Part shown: piece after piece, positions 32,248-40,708 of the stretch
Numbering within the stretch: position 1 is the first letter of the stretch
How the letters are laid out: the number at the start of each line of letters is the position of its first letter
Translations under genes and position numbers: made by a program
Notes under the pieces: generated by a model
The model's database searches: none
Told to the model about the DNA's origin: nothing
What the model saw: only the letters and a program-made list of their open reading frames with translations
NCBI GenBank assembly: GCA_018241685.1
Contig: JAFEDJ010000056.1
Span: 1-64,000 of the forward strand
Direction of reading: 5' to 3'
Length of the DNA: 64,000 nucleotides
DNA from: Pseudomonadota bacterium
GTDB taxonomy: Bacteria; Pseudomonadota; Gammaproteobacteria; Burkholderiales; Rhodocyclaceae

Positions 32248-32456
32248 TTTGAAGAAAGATCAAGCGTAGCGCGAAAATGCCAGAGTTCATTTACATGAAA
32301 TAAATGACATTAAGCTTTCCCCGGTTGTTTGTTTTCTTCAGCGGGAGAATTTGTTATTCGAACTAGATCGAGGTAGAACGACAAGTAAGTGACGCATAGC
32401 GACTTACTTGAATACGACGGTTCAGCGGTTGCAATGGCCGAGAACCCGCCAGTTCC
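32248..32456. other. Intergenic region, nothing recognised
   Basis: About 210 bases of lower GC between the ClC remnant and the terminator of the glutathione transferase gene. No gene or repeat seen. Confidence 0.4.
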
Positions 32457-32457
32457 C

Positions 32458-32487
32458 AAAAAGCCGGCGCTTCCGCGCCGGCTTTTT
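32458..32487 (-). terminator. Intrinsic terminator of glutathione transferase gene
   Basis: A perfect stem AAAAAGCCGGCGC / GCGCCGGCTTTTT with a 4-5-base loop, directly after the stop at 32494. The A- and T-runs make it work in both directions. Confidence 0.9.
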
Positions 32488-32493
32488 CACTCC

Positions 32494-33099
32494 TTAAACC
32501 AACCCTTCCGCCTTCATCGCCGCCTGCACTGCAGGCCGCGCGGCTGTACGTTCCTGTAACGCGATCAAGTTCGGGTAGGGGCTGAGGTCGAAGTTGATGA
32601 TTTTCATCCAGCCCAGCGTAGTGAACAGGTAAGCGTCGGCGACGCTGAAGTCGTTGCCGAGCAGGTAGGGCTTGTCGGCAAGGTGCTGGTTCACGTGGCC
32701 GAGGCGGCGTTCCAGGTTGAGCTTGGCGGCGGCTTTCCAGTCGTCCTTGCTCAACGGGTGGAAGAAGGCGGTCACCGACTTGTGGATTTCGGTGCCGATG
32801 AAGTTGAGCCAGCTTTGCAGGCGGTAGCGCTCGATGCTGCCGTTGGGGGGCGCGAGCTTCTTTTCCGGGGCGAGGTCGGCGATGTACTGGACGATGGCCG
32901 GGCCTTCGGTGAGGACTTCGCCGGAGTCGAGGACCAGCGCGGGCACGTAGCCCTTGGGATTGACTTCGAGGTAGTTGGCGCCGCTGCCGGTGACCTTGGT
33001 GGCGAGGTCGACGCTTTCGGACTCGTACTTGAGGCCGGCTTCTTCGAGGGCGATGTGCGGGGACAGGGAACAGGCGCCGGGTTTGAAATAAAGCTTCAC
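32494..33099 (-). CDS. gst: Glutathione S-transferase (beta class)
   Basis: A 201-residue cytosolic enzyme. The thioredoxin-like N-domain begins MKLYFKPGACSLSPHIALEE, which includes the beta-class Cys10, and continues with GYVPALVLDSGEVLTEGPAI (the cis-Pro and the glutathione-binding ESxAI-like turn). The helical C-domain has LLGNDFSVADAYLFT. Conjugates or reduces electrophiles with glutathione. Confidence 0.93.
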   Translation of the reverse strand: MKLYFKPGACSLSPHIALEEAGLKYESESVDLATKVTGSGANYLEVNPKGYVPALVLDSGEVLTEGPAIVQYIADLAPEKKLAPPNGSIERYRLQSWLNFIGTEIHKSVTAFFHPLSKDDWKAAAKLNLERRLGHVNQHLADKPYLLGNDFSVADAYLFTTLGWMKIINFDLSPYPNLIALQERTAARPAVQAAMKAEGLV

Positions 33100-33411
33100 G
33101 TAGTCTCCTTGGTGCGCGCGAGGCGCGGTTTTTGTGGTCTGGAACAGGAACTGGCCGGCGGGCTGCCCCGACAGGGGGCACTGCCGGCCGGTCGCTAAGA
33201 TAGCAGCGGATCAAGACAGCGTGCTAACGGCTGAGCTTGCTGCGGAGCAAGAACGGATGGTTCACGAGGTCTTTTGTTGATAACTGTTCTCGTTTAGAAT
33301 CTTCGCATGATGTCTGACGGTCATCGACCGGCAAATCCATTCTGACCAGGTAAGCAACCACAGCACACAAGCCAGCCCTCGCCAGCCAGTGTTTATTCAA
33401 GGAGAAACACG
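33100..33411. other. Divergent intergenic region
   Basis: About 310 bases between the glutathione transferase and siderophore receptor genes. It holds a Fur-box-like site and, at its right end, the AGGAG ribosome site of the receptor gene. No gene seen. Confidence 0.5.
33278..33296 (+). promoter_or_regulatory. Candidate Fur box
   Basis: TGATAACTGTTCTCGTTTA; its complement contains AACGAGAACAGTTATCA, which matches 13 of 17 positions of a AATGAGAATCATTATCA-type Fur site. It lies 116 bases before an iron-uptake operon. Binding is inferred. Confidence 0.5.
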
Positions 33412-35577
33412 ATGCGGCGAATGACTCCGCTCGCGCTGGCGATGAGCATGCTTGCGCAATCCCCCTGGGCGGCGGCACAAGCGCTTCCCGATGCAGTTAC
33501 GGAAAACGAGGCGACGCTGCCGGCGGTGAAGGTTGCCGCCAGCGCAGAGCGCCCGTCCGATGCGCCGGCCCCCTACGCCGGCGGCCAGGTGGCCAGGGGC
33601 GCCCGCCTCGGCGCGCTGGGCAATCAGGAGCTCATCGACACGCCTTTCAACATCACCGGCTATACCGCCGAGCTGATCGCGAACCAGCAGGCGCGGACGC
33701 TCTACGATCTGATGGCCAACGATCCTTCGGTGCGTTTCACGACGTCGAGCGGCCACGCTTATGAGAACTACCGGATACGCGGCTTCGATGTGAATTCGTC
33801 CGAGCTGGCCATCAACGGCATGTTCGGGCTGGCGCCCGTGGGCCATGCGCCGCTGGAAGCCGTCGAGCGGGTAGAGGTGCTGAAGGGGCCGAGCGCGCTG
33901 TTCAGCGGCATGCCGCCGGGCGGCGGGGTCGGCGGGGTGATCAACCTGGTGCCCAAGCGGGCGGCCGACGATCCCCTGACGCGCCTGTCCGTGGGCTACC
34001 AGTCCAAGGGGCAGTTCGGCACCGGCATCGATGCGGGGCGCCGCTTCGGCGAGCGCAAGGAAGTGGGCGTGCGCATCAACGGGGCCTTCAGCGACGGCGA
34101 CACCGAGCTGGACGGCCAGACCAAGAAGCGCGAGTTCCTGTCGGCGGCGGTGGATTACCGCGGCAGCGCGCTGACCGCGTCCCTCGATGCGTACTACAGC
34201 AAGGAGTCGTTTGCCGGCGGAACACCGGCGATGTACTGGTTCCAGAGCACGATCCCGGTGCCCAAAGCCGCCGATCCGCACACCAACCTGTTCCGCGGCG
34301 CCAGCGGCACGCTGGAGAGCAAGGCCGTGATGGCCCGCGCCGAATACGAGTTCAATTCGCAGCTTTCCGCCTTTGCCGGCGTGGGGGTGATGAACTTCGA
34401 GTCCACGGGTTTCATCAACGGGACGCATGCGCGGATGATCGCCGCCAACGGCAGCTTCACGGCGGCAACCAACGGCACGCGGAGCTACACGGACAGCGTC
34501 TCCGCCGAGGGCGGGCTGCGCGCACGCTTCGGCACCGGCAGTGTGGCGCACGAGTTGGTCCTGCACGCCAGCAACCTGGAGCAGGAGAGCGGCTCGGCCA
34601 CCAATTCGGCGAGCGCCACGTCGAACATCTACAACCCGGTCACCACGCTGGTGATGCCGACGCCGCCGGGCGTGGCGCCCAAGACCAGCGACACGACGCT
34701 GTCCAGCCTGGCCCTGATCGATACGCTGTCGCTGCTGGACGACCGCCTGCGGCTGACCGTGGGGCTGCGCAACCAGAACATCAAGACCACCAATTACAAC
34801 GCCACGACGGGGGCGGTGACCGCCCAGTACGACAAGAGCGTGGTCACGCCGGCGCTGGCTGCCGTCGTCAAGCCCTGGGGGCCGAAGGTTTCGCTGTACG
34901 CCAACTACGTGCAGGGGCTGAGCAAGGGCGATACGGTCACCGATACGCTGGCGACCAACCGGAACTTCGTGTTCGCGCCCTACAAGACCGACCAGAAGGA
35001 GGCCGGCGTCAAATGGGAGGTCGGCACCTTCACCAATACCGTCAGCCTGTTCGAGATCACCAAGCCGACGATGGTCGCGCTCGGCAGCAGCAGCAACCCG
35101 ACCTACACCGACGACGGCGAAAAGCGGGTCCGCGGGCTGGAGTGGAATACCTTCGGTGAGCTGACGCGCACGCTCCGCCTGCTCGGCGGCGCGACCTATT
35201 CCCAGGGCGAGCAGACCAGGACCGCCTACGGCCAGTACGACGGCAACGTGGCCATCGGCACGCCGCGCTGGCAGGGCAACCTGGGCGCCGAATGGGACAC
35301 GCCGTGGCTCTCCGGGCTGACCCTCAGCGGCCGCGTCGTGAGCACCAGCAGCCAGTATCTCGATGCCGCCAACCGCCAGCAGATCCCCAGTTGGACGATC
35401 CTCGACGTCGGCGCCCGTTACGCCACCCGGATGGATGGCCGCAAGGTGGTGCTGCGCCTGAACATCAACAACCTGTTCGACAAGCAGTACTGGTCGGGCA
35501 GCTTCAGCGACAGCTATTCGATCGCCACCCTGGGCGCTCCGCGGACGATCACCGCGTCCGCGACGATGGACTTCTGA
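33412..35577 (+). CDS. TonB-dependent siderophore receptor
   Basis: A 721-residue outer-membrane receptor. Signal peptide about 1-25 (LALAMSMLAQSPWAAAQA). Plug domain about 65-170 with the TonB-box-proximal LIDTPFNITGYTAELI, RIRGFDVNSSELAINGM and VERVEVLKGPSALFSGMPPG. The barrel follows and ends with the family C-terminus NINNLFDKQYW ... TASATMDF, with terminal Phe. The length is normal. First gene of an operon with three inner-membrane proteins; the ferrisiderophore bound is unknown. Confidence 0.93.
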   Translation: MRRMTPLALAMSMLAQSPWAAAQALPDAVTENEATLPAVKVAASAERPSDAPAPYAGGQVARGARLGALGNQELIDTPFNITGYTAELIANQQARTLYDLMANDPSVRFTTSSGHAYENYRIRGFDVNSSELAINGMFGLAPVGHAPLEAVERVEVLKGPSALFSGMPPGGGVGGVINLVPKRAADDPLTRLSVGYQSKGQFGTGIDAGRRFGERKEVGVRINGAFSDGDTELDGQTKKREFLSAAVDYRGSALTASLDAYYSKESFAGGTPAMYWFQSTIPVPKAADPHTNLFRGASGTLESKAVMARAEYEFNSQLSAFAGVGVMNFESTGFINGTHARMIAANGSFTAATNGTRSYTDSVSAEGGLRARFGTGSVAHELVLHASNLEQESGSATNSASATSNIYNPVTTLVMPTPPGVAPKTSDTTLSSLALIDTLSLLDDRLRLTVGLRNQNIKTTNYNATTGAVTAQYDKSVVTPALAAVVKPWGPKVSLYANYVQGLSKGDTVTDTLATNRNFVFAPYKTDQKEAGVKWEVGTFTNTVSLFEITKPTMVALGSSSNPTYTDDGEKRVRGLEWNTFGELTRTLRLLGGATYSQGEQTRTAYGQYDGNVAIGTPRWQGNLGAEWDTPWLSGLTLSGRVVSTSSQYLDAANRQQIPSWTILDVGARYATRMDGRKVVLRLNINNLFDKQYWSGSFSDSYSIATLGAPRTITASATMDF

Positions 35578-35658
35578 TGGCCGCGCGGCAGTTGTTCCTG
35601 GAACACGCCCGGTAAACGAACGGACCGCATCCGGTCCGAAAGGCAGGACTCCTTCGAC

Positions 35659-35931
35659 ATGAAGACATTCACCTTGATCGGCCTGGCCGCGTCGCTGCTC
35701 GGCTGCGCCGGCCTCTACCTGGCCTCCCCCAACCAGCGCCTGCTCGCCGCGCAGTGGCCGGCCCGCCCGGCCCGGGTTGCCGGCACGGCCCTGCTGGCCG
35801 CCGGCTGGCTGGGCCTGGCGCAGGACATGCAGACCCTCACCGCCAGCTTCACCTTCGTCGTGGTGCTGATGCTGGCGTTTGCGCTGCTTCCGTATGTCGG
35901 CGCGCTCTGCGGCCGCGGGAAGGGGCGCTGA
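35659..35931 (+). CDS. Small inner-membrane protein (DUF3325-like)
   Basis: A 90-residue protein with three hydrophobic segments (about residues 2-22, 38-55, 63-83). It resembles DUF3325 proteins found next to siderophore receptors. It is followed after one base by the next membrane protein gene. Confidence 0.75.
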   Translation: MKTFTLIGLAASLLGCAGLYLASPNQRLLAAQWPARPARVAGTALLAAGWLGLAQDMQTLTASFTFVVVLMLAFALLPYVGALCGRGKGR

Positions 35932-35932
35932 C

Positions 35933-36223
35933 ATGGCCACCGCCAAGCATTCGCCGATCCGCCGCGACTGGCTGTCCAAGACCCTGGCCGGACTGGTGCT
36001 GGGCGCCGTGCTGGCGCTCGGCGGCAGCGGCCTGTTCCTGCAGTTCAGCACCGACATGCCGCTCTCCGTGCGCGGGCAGCTGGCCATGTGGATGGTGCCC
36101 CCCATCTGGCTGGGCGTGCTGGGCGGCGTGTTCTTCTTTGCCAGCGGCCTGCGGGCCTGGCTGTGGCTGGGCGGCACGGGGGCGCTGGTGCTGGGCGCCC
36201 TGTCCGCCCTGCGCCTTTCCTGA
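35933..36223 (+). CDS. Small inner-membrane protein (DUF3649-like)
   Basis: A 96-residue protein from the ATG at 35933, one base after the previous stop. Three hydrophobic segments include LAGLVLGAVLALGGSGLFL and WMVPPIWLGVLGGVFFFASG. Similar small proteins accompany PepSY proteins in ferrisiderophore reduction operons. Function unknown. Confidence 0.75.
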   Translation: MATAKHSPIRRDWLSKTLAGLVLGAVLALGGSGLFLQFSTDMPLSVRGQLAMWMVPPIWLGVLGGVFFFASGLRAWLWLGGTGALVLGALSALRLS

Positions 36224-36237
36224 CCGGATCTCACACC

Positions 36238-37896
36238 ATGAGAAGCGAGTTCGTCCGCATCTACAAAGCGGTCCATACGTGGACCGGCATCATCGCCGGG
36301 ATGGCCTTGTTCATCGCCTTCTACGCCGGCGCGCTGACCGTCTTCAAGGAGCCGCTGGCGCGCTGGGCCTCGCCGCCCAACGCAATCCGCCCGGTGGGGC
36401 TGGAAGACGCACAGCAGCTGATCGTCGGCACCCTGGCCACGCATCCGGCGGCCGCGAGGGATTTCACCCTCTATGTGCAGGACGCCGAGAACGTGCCAGC
36501 CCGCCTGGGCTGGCACGTACGCAACCCGGATGCCGACGATCACGACGACAGCCAGGTCCGCCACTACGCGGCGACGCTGGACGCCCACGGTGCGGCGCAG
36601 GTGGAGGAGACCCACCCGTCACGGCTGGCGTCCTTCATCGATACGCTGCACCGCGTCGTCGGCCTGCCGGCGGACAGCGATCCGAACCGCTGGGTGATGG
36701 GCGTCGTCGCGGCGCTCTACGCGCTGGCGCTGGTGTCCGGCGTGGTGGTGCTCCTGCCGTCGCTGGTCAAGGATTTCTTCGCGCTGCGGGTCGGCAAGAA
36801 CCTGAAGCGCATGTGGCTGGACGCCCACAACGTGGTGGGCATCGTCAGCCTGCCCTTCCATCTTGTAATGGCGCTGACGGCGGTGGTCTTCGCCTATCAC
36901 GACGGCATCTATGCGGTGCAGGACAGGCTGCTGCACGACGGCAAGTGGGGGACCGCCTTCCAGCGGCAGCGGCCGGCGCCCGGTGCGGCCGAGCGCGATC
37001 CGGCAACGATGCTGCCACCGCTGGAGATCCTCGCCCGGGTGCGGGAATTCTCGCCCGGCTTCGAGCCCACCATGCTGCAGTACCAGCAGGTCGGCGGGCC
37101 CCGCGCAGTGGTGGTGCGGGTATGGGGCAAGGATGCGGCGGCCGTCTCGCCGCGGGCGCGGGGCGGCTTTGCGGCAGTCGATCCTTACAGCGGCAAGGTG
37201 GTCGGCAGCGATTCCCTGCCCGGCCGGCAGAGCACGCCCAATCTGTTCATCAGCAGCTTCTTCGCCCTGCACATGGCGGCCTTCGGCGGCACGCCGGTGC
37301 AGTGGATGTACTTCCTGCTCGGGCTAGCCGGCGCCTGGCTGTTCTATAGCGGAAACCTGTTGTGGGTCGAGAGCCGCCGCAAGAAGCAGGCGCGCCAGGG
37401 CGGCGAGCTGCCGGCCCAGCGGCTGGATGTGCGCCTGATGGCCGCCGCCACCGTCGGCGTGTGCCTGGGCTGCGTCTGTGGTGTCTCGCTGGCGATTGTC
37501 GGCAGTAAATGGCTGCACGGCCTGGCCAGCGATGCCAACGCATGGCTGCCGGCGCTGTACTACGGCGCCTTCTTCGCCAGCATCGGCTGGGCCTTCCTGC
37601 GCGGTGCGGCACGCGCGTCGGTCCATCTACTGTGGCTGGCGGCCACGCTCACCGCGGCCATTCCGCTCACCTCCCTGCTCGCCTGGAGCCTGCCGGCCCT
37701 CGGCATGTGGACGCACACGTCGGAGGCTAGCCTGGGGGTGGATGCCACGGCGCTCGCCGGCGCCGCAGCCTTTGCGTGGATGGCCCGGGCGACGGCGCGA
37801 CGCGTCCGCAGCGGGGCACCGGACAGCGTGTGGTCCGCCAGCGGCGCCCAGACCAGGCCGGAGGCTGGCGTGCCGGCGGCACAAGCTCCGCGCTGA
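36238..37896 (+). CDS. PepSY_TM domain protein, probable ferrisiderophore reductase component
   Basis: A 552-residue membrane protein from the ATG at 36238. Starts with the PepSY_TM signature FVRIYKAVHTWTGIIAGMAL, has a large periplasmic part, then VGIVSLPFHLVMALTAVVFA and SSFFALHMAAFGGTPVQWM, and four more membrane segments after residue 400. Conserved His in the helices (HTW, LPFH, LHM) suit haem ligation. FpvG-like PepSY proteins reduce iron in imported siderophores; placement at the end of this operon fits. Confidence 0.85.
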   Translation: MRSEFVRIYKAVHTWTGIIAGMALFIAFYAGALTVFKEPLARWASPPNAIRPVGLEDAQQLIVGTLATHPAAARDFTLYVQDAENVPARLGWHVRNPDADDHDDSQVRHYAATLDAHGAAQVEETHPSRLASFIDTLHRVVGLPADSDPNRWVMGVVAALYALALVSGVVVLLPSLVKDFFALRVGKNLKRMWLDAHNVVGIVSLPFHLVMALTAVVFAYHDGIYAVQDRLLHDGKWGTAFQRQRPAPGAAERDPATMLPPLEILARVREFSPGFEPTMLQYQQVGGPRAVVVRVWGKDAAAVSPRARGGFAAVDPYSGKVVGSDSLPGRQSTPNLFISSFFALHMAAFGGTPVQWMYFLLGLAGAWLFYSGNLLWVESRRKKQARQGGELPAQRLDVRLMAAATVGVCLGCVCGVSLAIVGSKWLHGLASDANAWLPALYYGAFFASIGWAFLRGAARASVHLLWLAATLTAAIPLTSLLAWSLPALGMWTHTSEASLGVDATALAGAAAFAWMARATARRVRSGAPDSVWSASGAQTRPEAGVPAAQAPR

Positions 37897-37928
37897 CGGG
37901 CCTGCAAGACGCCGGCCCGCGCCGCCGC

Positions 37929-38780
37929 TTATTGCAACGCGGCCTTGACCAGCGCCGCCAGGCCGGCGGTGGGGCGGCCGATCAGCTGGCTGAGCTGGTG
38001 GCTGTCGTCGAACAGGCCGCCCTTGGAGGCGCCGATGTCGGACTCGGCCAGCAGCGCGGCGAGGCCTTCCGGCAGGCCGGCGCCGAGCAGCGCGGCCTTG
38101 AAGTCGGCTTCGGGCAGGTTCTGGTAGGCCACCGCCTTGCCGGACTGGCGGGCGATCTCGGCGGCCAGCTCGGCCAGCGTGTAGGACTCGTCGCCGGCCA
38201 GCTCATAGACCTTGCCGGCCTGCCCGTCGCGGGTGAGGACGGCGGCCGCGGCGGCGGCGTAGTCGGCACGGGCGGCGGAGGCGATGCGCCCTTCGCCGGC
38301 GCTGCCGAGCACCACGCCGTATTGCAGCGCGGGCGGGATGCTGGCGAGGTAGTTCTCGGTGTACCAGCCGTTGCGCAGGATGACCGCCGGCAGGCCGGCT
38401 TCGGCGATGAGCTGTTCGGTGGCCCTGTGCTCGGCGCCCAGCGGCAGCGGCGTGGTGTCGGCACGCAGCAGGCTGGTGTAGGCGATCAGGCCGACCTTGG
38501 CGCGCTTGGCGGCGTCGATCACGGCGCGGTGCTGGGGCAGACGGCTGCCGACTTCGCTGGAGGAGATCAGCAGCAGCTTGTCGGCGCCGGCAAAGGCGGC
38601 GTCAAGGGTTTCCGGCCGGTTGTAGTCGGCCTCGCGGACCTGCACACCACGCGCGGCGAGGTCGGCCACCTTGGCCGGCGTGCGCACGGCGGCGACGATC
38701 TGGGCGGCGGGAACGGTTTGCAGCAGGTTCTCGATGACGAGGCGGCCGAGCTGGCCGGAGGCGCCGGTAACGACGATCAT
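37929..38780 (-). CDS. qorB: NAD(P)H:quinone reductase, QorB/YtfG type
   Basis: A 283-residue atypical short-chain dehydrogenase of the NmrA/QOR2 group. The N-terminus MIVVTGASGQLGRLVIENLL is the GxxGxxG NADPH site. KLLLISSSEVGSRLPQHRAV and VILRNGWYTENYL are characteristic of YtfG. It reduces quinones. It is divergent from an HxlR-type regulator, the same arrangement as ytfG/ytfH. Confidence 0.9.
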   Translation of the reverse strand: MIVVTGASGQLGRLVIENLLQTVPAAQIVAAVRTPAKVADLAARGVQVREADYNRPETLDAAFAGADKLLLISSSEVGSRLPQHRAVIDAAKRAKVGLIAYTSLLRADTTPLPLGAEHRATEQLIAEAGLPAVILRNGWYTENYLASIPPALQYGVVLGSAGEGRIASAARADYAAAAAAVLTRDGQAGKVYELAGDESYTLAELAAEIARQSGKAVAYQNLPEADFKAALLGAGLPEGLAALLAESDIGASKGGLFDDSHQLSQLIGRPTAGLAALVKAALQ

Positions 38781-38830
38781 GATGTGACTTCCTTTATCTG
38801 GGAGAGAGGAAGCGGCAGAATATCCGCCTA

Positions 38831-38847
38831 ACTAACTTTTAGTAAGT
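38831..38847. promoter_or_regulatory. Candidate HxlR operator
   Basis: Two overlapping inverted repeats: ACTAA-CTT-TTAGT (38831-38843) and ACTT-TTAGT-AAGT (38835-38847), in the 91-base gap between qorB and its divergent regulator. The AGTAAGT half recurs as GGTAAGT at about 38859. QorR-type HxlR regulators bind short sites of this kind; function is inferred. Confidence 0.5.
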
Positions 38848-38871
38848 ACGCACCAAAAGGTAAGTGCAATC

Positions 38872-39300
38872 ATGAATGCAGACCACGACGACGGGGCCGC
38901 AGCCCGCCCGACCCTGGCCGAGATGATGCGGCGCGGCGACGTGTTCGCCGAGAAGTGTCCGTCCCGCGAGGTGCTGAAGCACGTGACCAGCCGCTGGGGC
39001 GTGCTGTTGCTGGTCGGCCTGCTCGGCGGCACGCACCGCTTCAGCGACCTGCGCCGCAAGGTGAACGGGATCAGCGAGAAGATGCTGGCGCAGACGCTGC
39101 AGCAGCTGGAGAGCGACGGCTTCGTCGCGCGGGTCTCCTACCCGGTGGTGCCACCCCACGTGGAATACACGCTGACGCCGCTGGGCGAGCAGATCGGCCG
39201 CAAGGTCGAGGCGCTGGCCGACTGGATCGAGCTGAACCTGCCGGAGATCCTGGCCGCCCAGCAGGCGCGGGCGGGCCAGGAAAGTGAAGTGACGGCCTGA
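38872..39300 (+). CDS. HxlR-family transcriptional regulator
   Basis: A 142-residue winged helix regulator. The HxlR core is KCPSREVLKHVTSRWGVLLL, RFSDLRRKVNGISEKMLAQTL and VEYTLTPLGEQI. A single N-terminal Cys (about residue 29) lies at the position used for redox sensing in YodB/QorR-type members. Probably controls qorB and itself. Confidence 0.9.
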   Translation: MNADHDDGAAARPTLAEMMRRGDVFAEKCPSREVLKHVTSRWGVLLLVGLLGGTHRFSDLRRKVNGISEKMLAQTLQQLESDGFVARVSYPVVPPHVEYTLTPLGEQIGRKVEALADWIELNLPEILAAQQARAGQESEVTA

Positions 39301-39303
39301 GGC

Positions 39304-40707
39304 TTACTGCGCCCCGCCGCCGAGCACCTTGTACAGCGTGACCTGGTTGCTCAGCCCGGCCAGCCGGACGGTGATCAGGCTCTGCTCGGCGCTGTACTGG
39401 GCGCGCTGGGAGTCGAGCACCGCCAGGTAGCTGTCCACGCCCTTGTCGAAGCGCGCCTTGGACAGGCGGTAGCTGGCTGCGGTGGCATCGACGAGGGATT
39501 GCTGGGCGGCCAGCTGGCCTTCCAGCGGCGTGCGCAGCGACAGCGCATCGGCGGCTTCGCGGAAGGCGGTCTGCACGGCCTTCTCGTACTGGGCCAGGCC
39601 GATCGCCCGGTCCGCCTCGGCCACCTTCAGGTTGGCGCTGATCCGCCCGGCGTCGAAGATCGGCAGGGTGATCTGCGGCGCGAAACTCCACGCCCCGGCG
39701 CCGCCCTTGAACAGGTCGGACAGCTGGCTGCTGGCGACGCCCCCCTTGGCGGTCAGCGTGATGCTCGGGAAGTAGGCCGCCCGCGCCGCGCCGATGTTGG
39801 CATTGGCGGCCTGCAGCGCACGTTCCGCCTGCAGCACGTCGGGGCGCCGCTGCAGCACGTCGGCCGGCACGCCGTCGGGTACGCCGGCCAGCGCCGAGAC
39901 GCTGCCCAGTTCGCCCGGCTGGGCCAGCTCGTCGGGCAGCGGCCCGCCGATCAGCAGCGCCAGCGCGTTGCGGTCCTGGGCCAGCTGGCCGGTGTAGCGG
40001 GCCACGTCCACCCGCGCCGAGTCGACGCTGGTCTGGGCCTGGCGCAGGTCCAGCTCCGATGCGCTGCCCAGCTCGAAGCGGCGCTTGGTGAGGTCGTAGG
40101 AGCTCTGCTGGCTGGCGCGGGTTTCCTCGGCCAGCTTCAGGCGCTCGTTGTCGGCGACCAGCGTCAGGTAGGCGCTGGCGACCTCGGCCACCAGGCTGAT
40201 CTGCGCGCTGCGCCGGGCTTCCTCGGTGCCGAGGAACTGGTACAGAGCCTGATCCTTGAGGCTGCGGATGCGGCCGAAGAAGTCCAGCTCGTAGGACGCG
40301 AAGCCGAGGCCGGCGGTGTACTGGTGGGTGGTCATCGCCTGGCCGGTGGTGGACAGGCTGGCCGGCGTGCGCTGGCCGGTGCCGCCGGCCGTCGCCTGCA
40401 CGGTGGGGAACAGGTCGGCGCGCTGGATCTGGTACTGGGCGCGGGCCTTCTCGATGTTGAGGGCGGCGACGCGGAGATCCCGGTTGTTGTCCAGGGCCAG
40501 CGCGATGAGCTGGCGCAGGCGGGCATCGGTGAAGAAGTCCTGCCAGCCGATGTCGGCCGCGGCGGCGGCGGAGGCCGCTGCCCCCGCGTCGGCCGGCCAT
40601 TGCTGCGGCACCGGCGCGGCCGGCGTCGCGTAGTCGGGCGCCAGCGTGGCGCAGCCGGCCAGCACGGCGGAGGCCAGCGCCGCGGCGAGAAGAGTCATGC
40701 GGGGCAT
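39304..40707 (-). CDS. RND efflux outer-membrane factor (OprM/NodT type)
   Basis: A 467-residue outer-membrane lipoprotein. Signal with lipobox VLAGCATLAPDY. Two outer-membrane efflux repeats with DLFPTVQATAGG, FDFFGRIRSL-like YELDFFGRIRS, RRPDVLQAERALQAANANIG and FPSITLTAKGG. Last gene of the tripartite efflux operon; one base separates it from the pump gene. Confidence 0.92.
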   Translation of the reverse strand: MPRMTLLAAALASAVLAGCATLAPDYATPAAPVPQQWPADAGAAASAAAAADIGWQDFFTDARLRQLIALALDNNRDLRVAALNIEKARAQYQIQRADLFPTVQATAGGTGQRTPASLSTTGQAMTTHQYTAGLGFASYELDFFGRIRSLKDQALYQFLGTEEARRSAQISLVAEVASAYLTLVADNERLKLAEETRASQQSSYDLTKRRFELGSASELDLRQAQTSVDSARVDVARYTGQLAQDRNALALLIGGPLPDELAQPGELGSVSALAGVPDGVPADVLQRRPDVLQAERALQAANANIGAARAAYFPSITLTAKGGVASSQLSDLFKGGAGAWSFAPQITLPIFDAGRISANLKVAEADRAIGLAQYEKAVQTAFREAADALSLRTPLEGQLAAQQSLVDATAASYRLSKARFDKGVDSYLAVLDSQRAQYSAEQSLITVRLAGLSNQVTLYKVLGGGAQ

Positions 40708-40708
40708 C

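Noticed and set aside
33397..36615. A 1072-residue open frame on the minus strand
   Set aside because: It is antisense to the TonB siderophore receptor and the genes after it and has the same artefactual composition.
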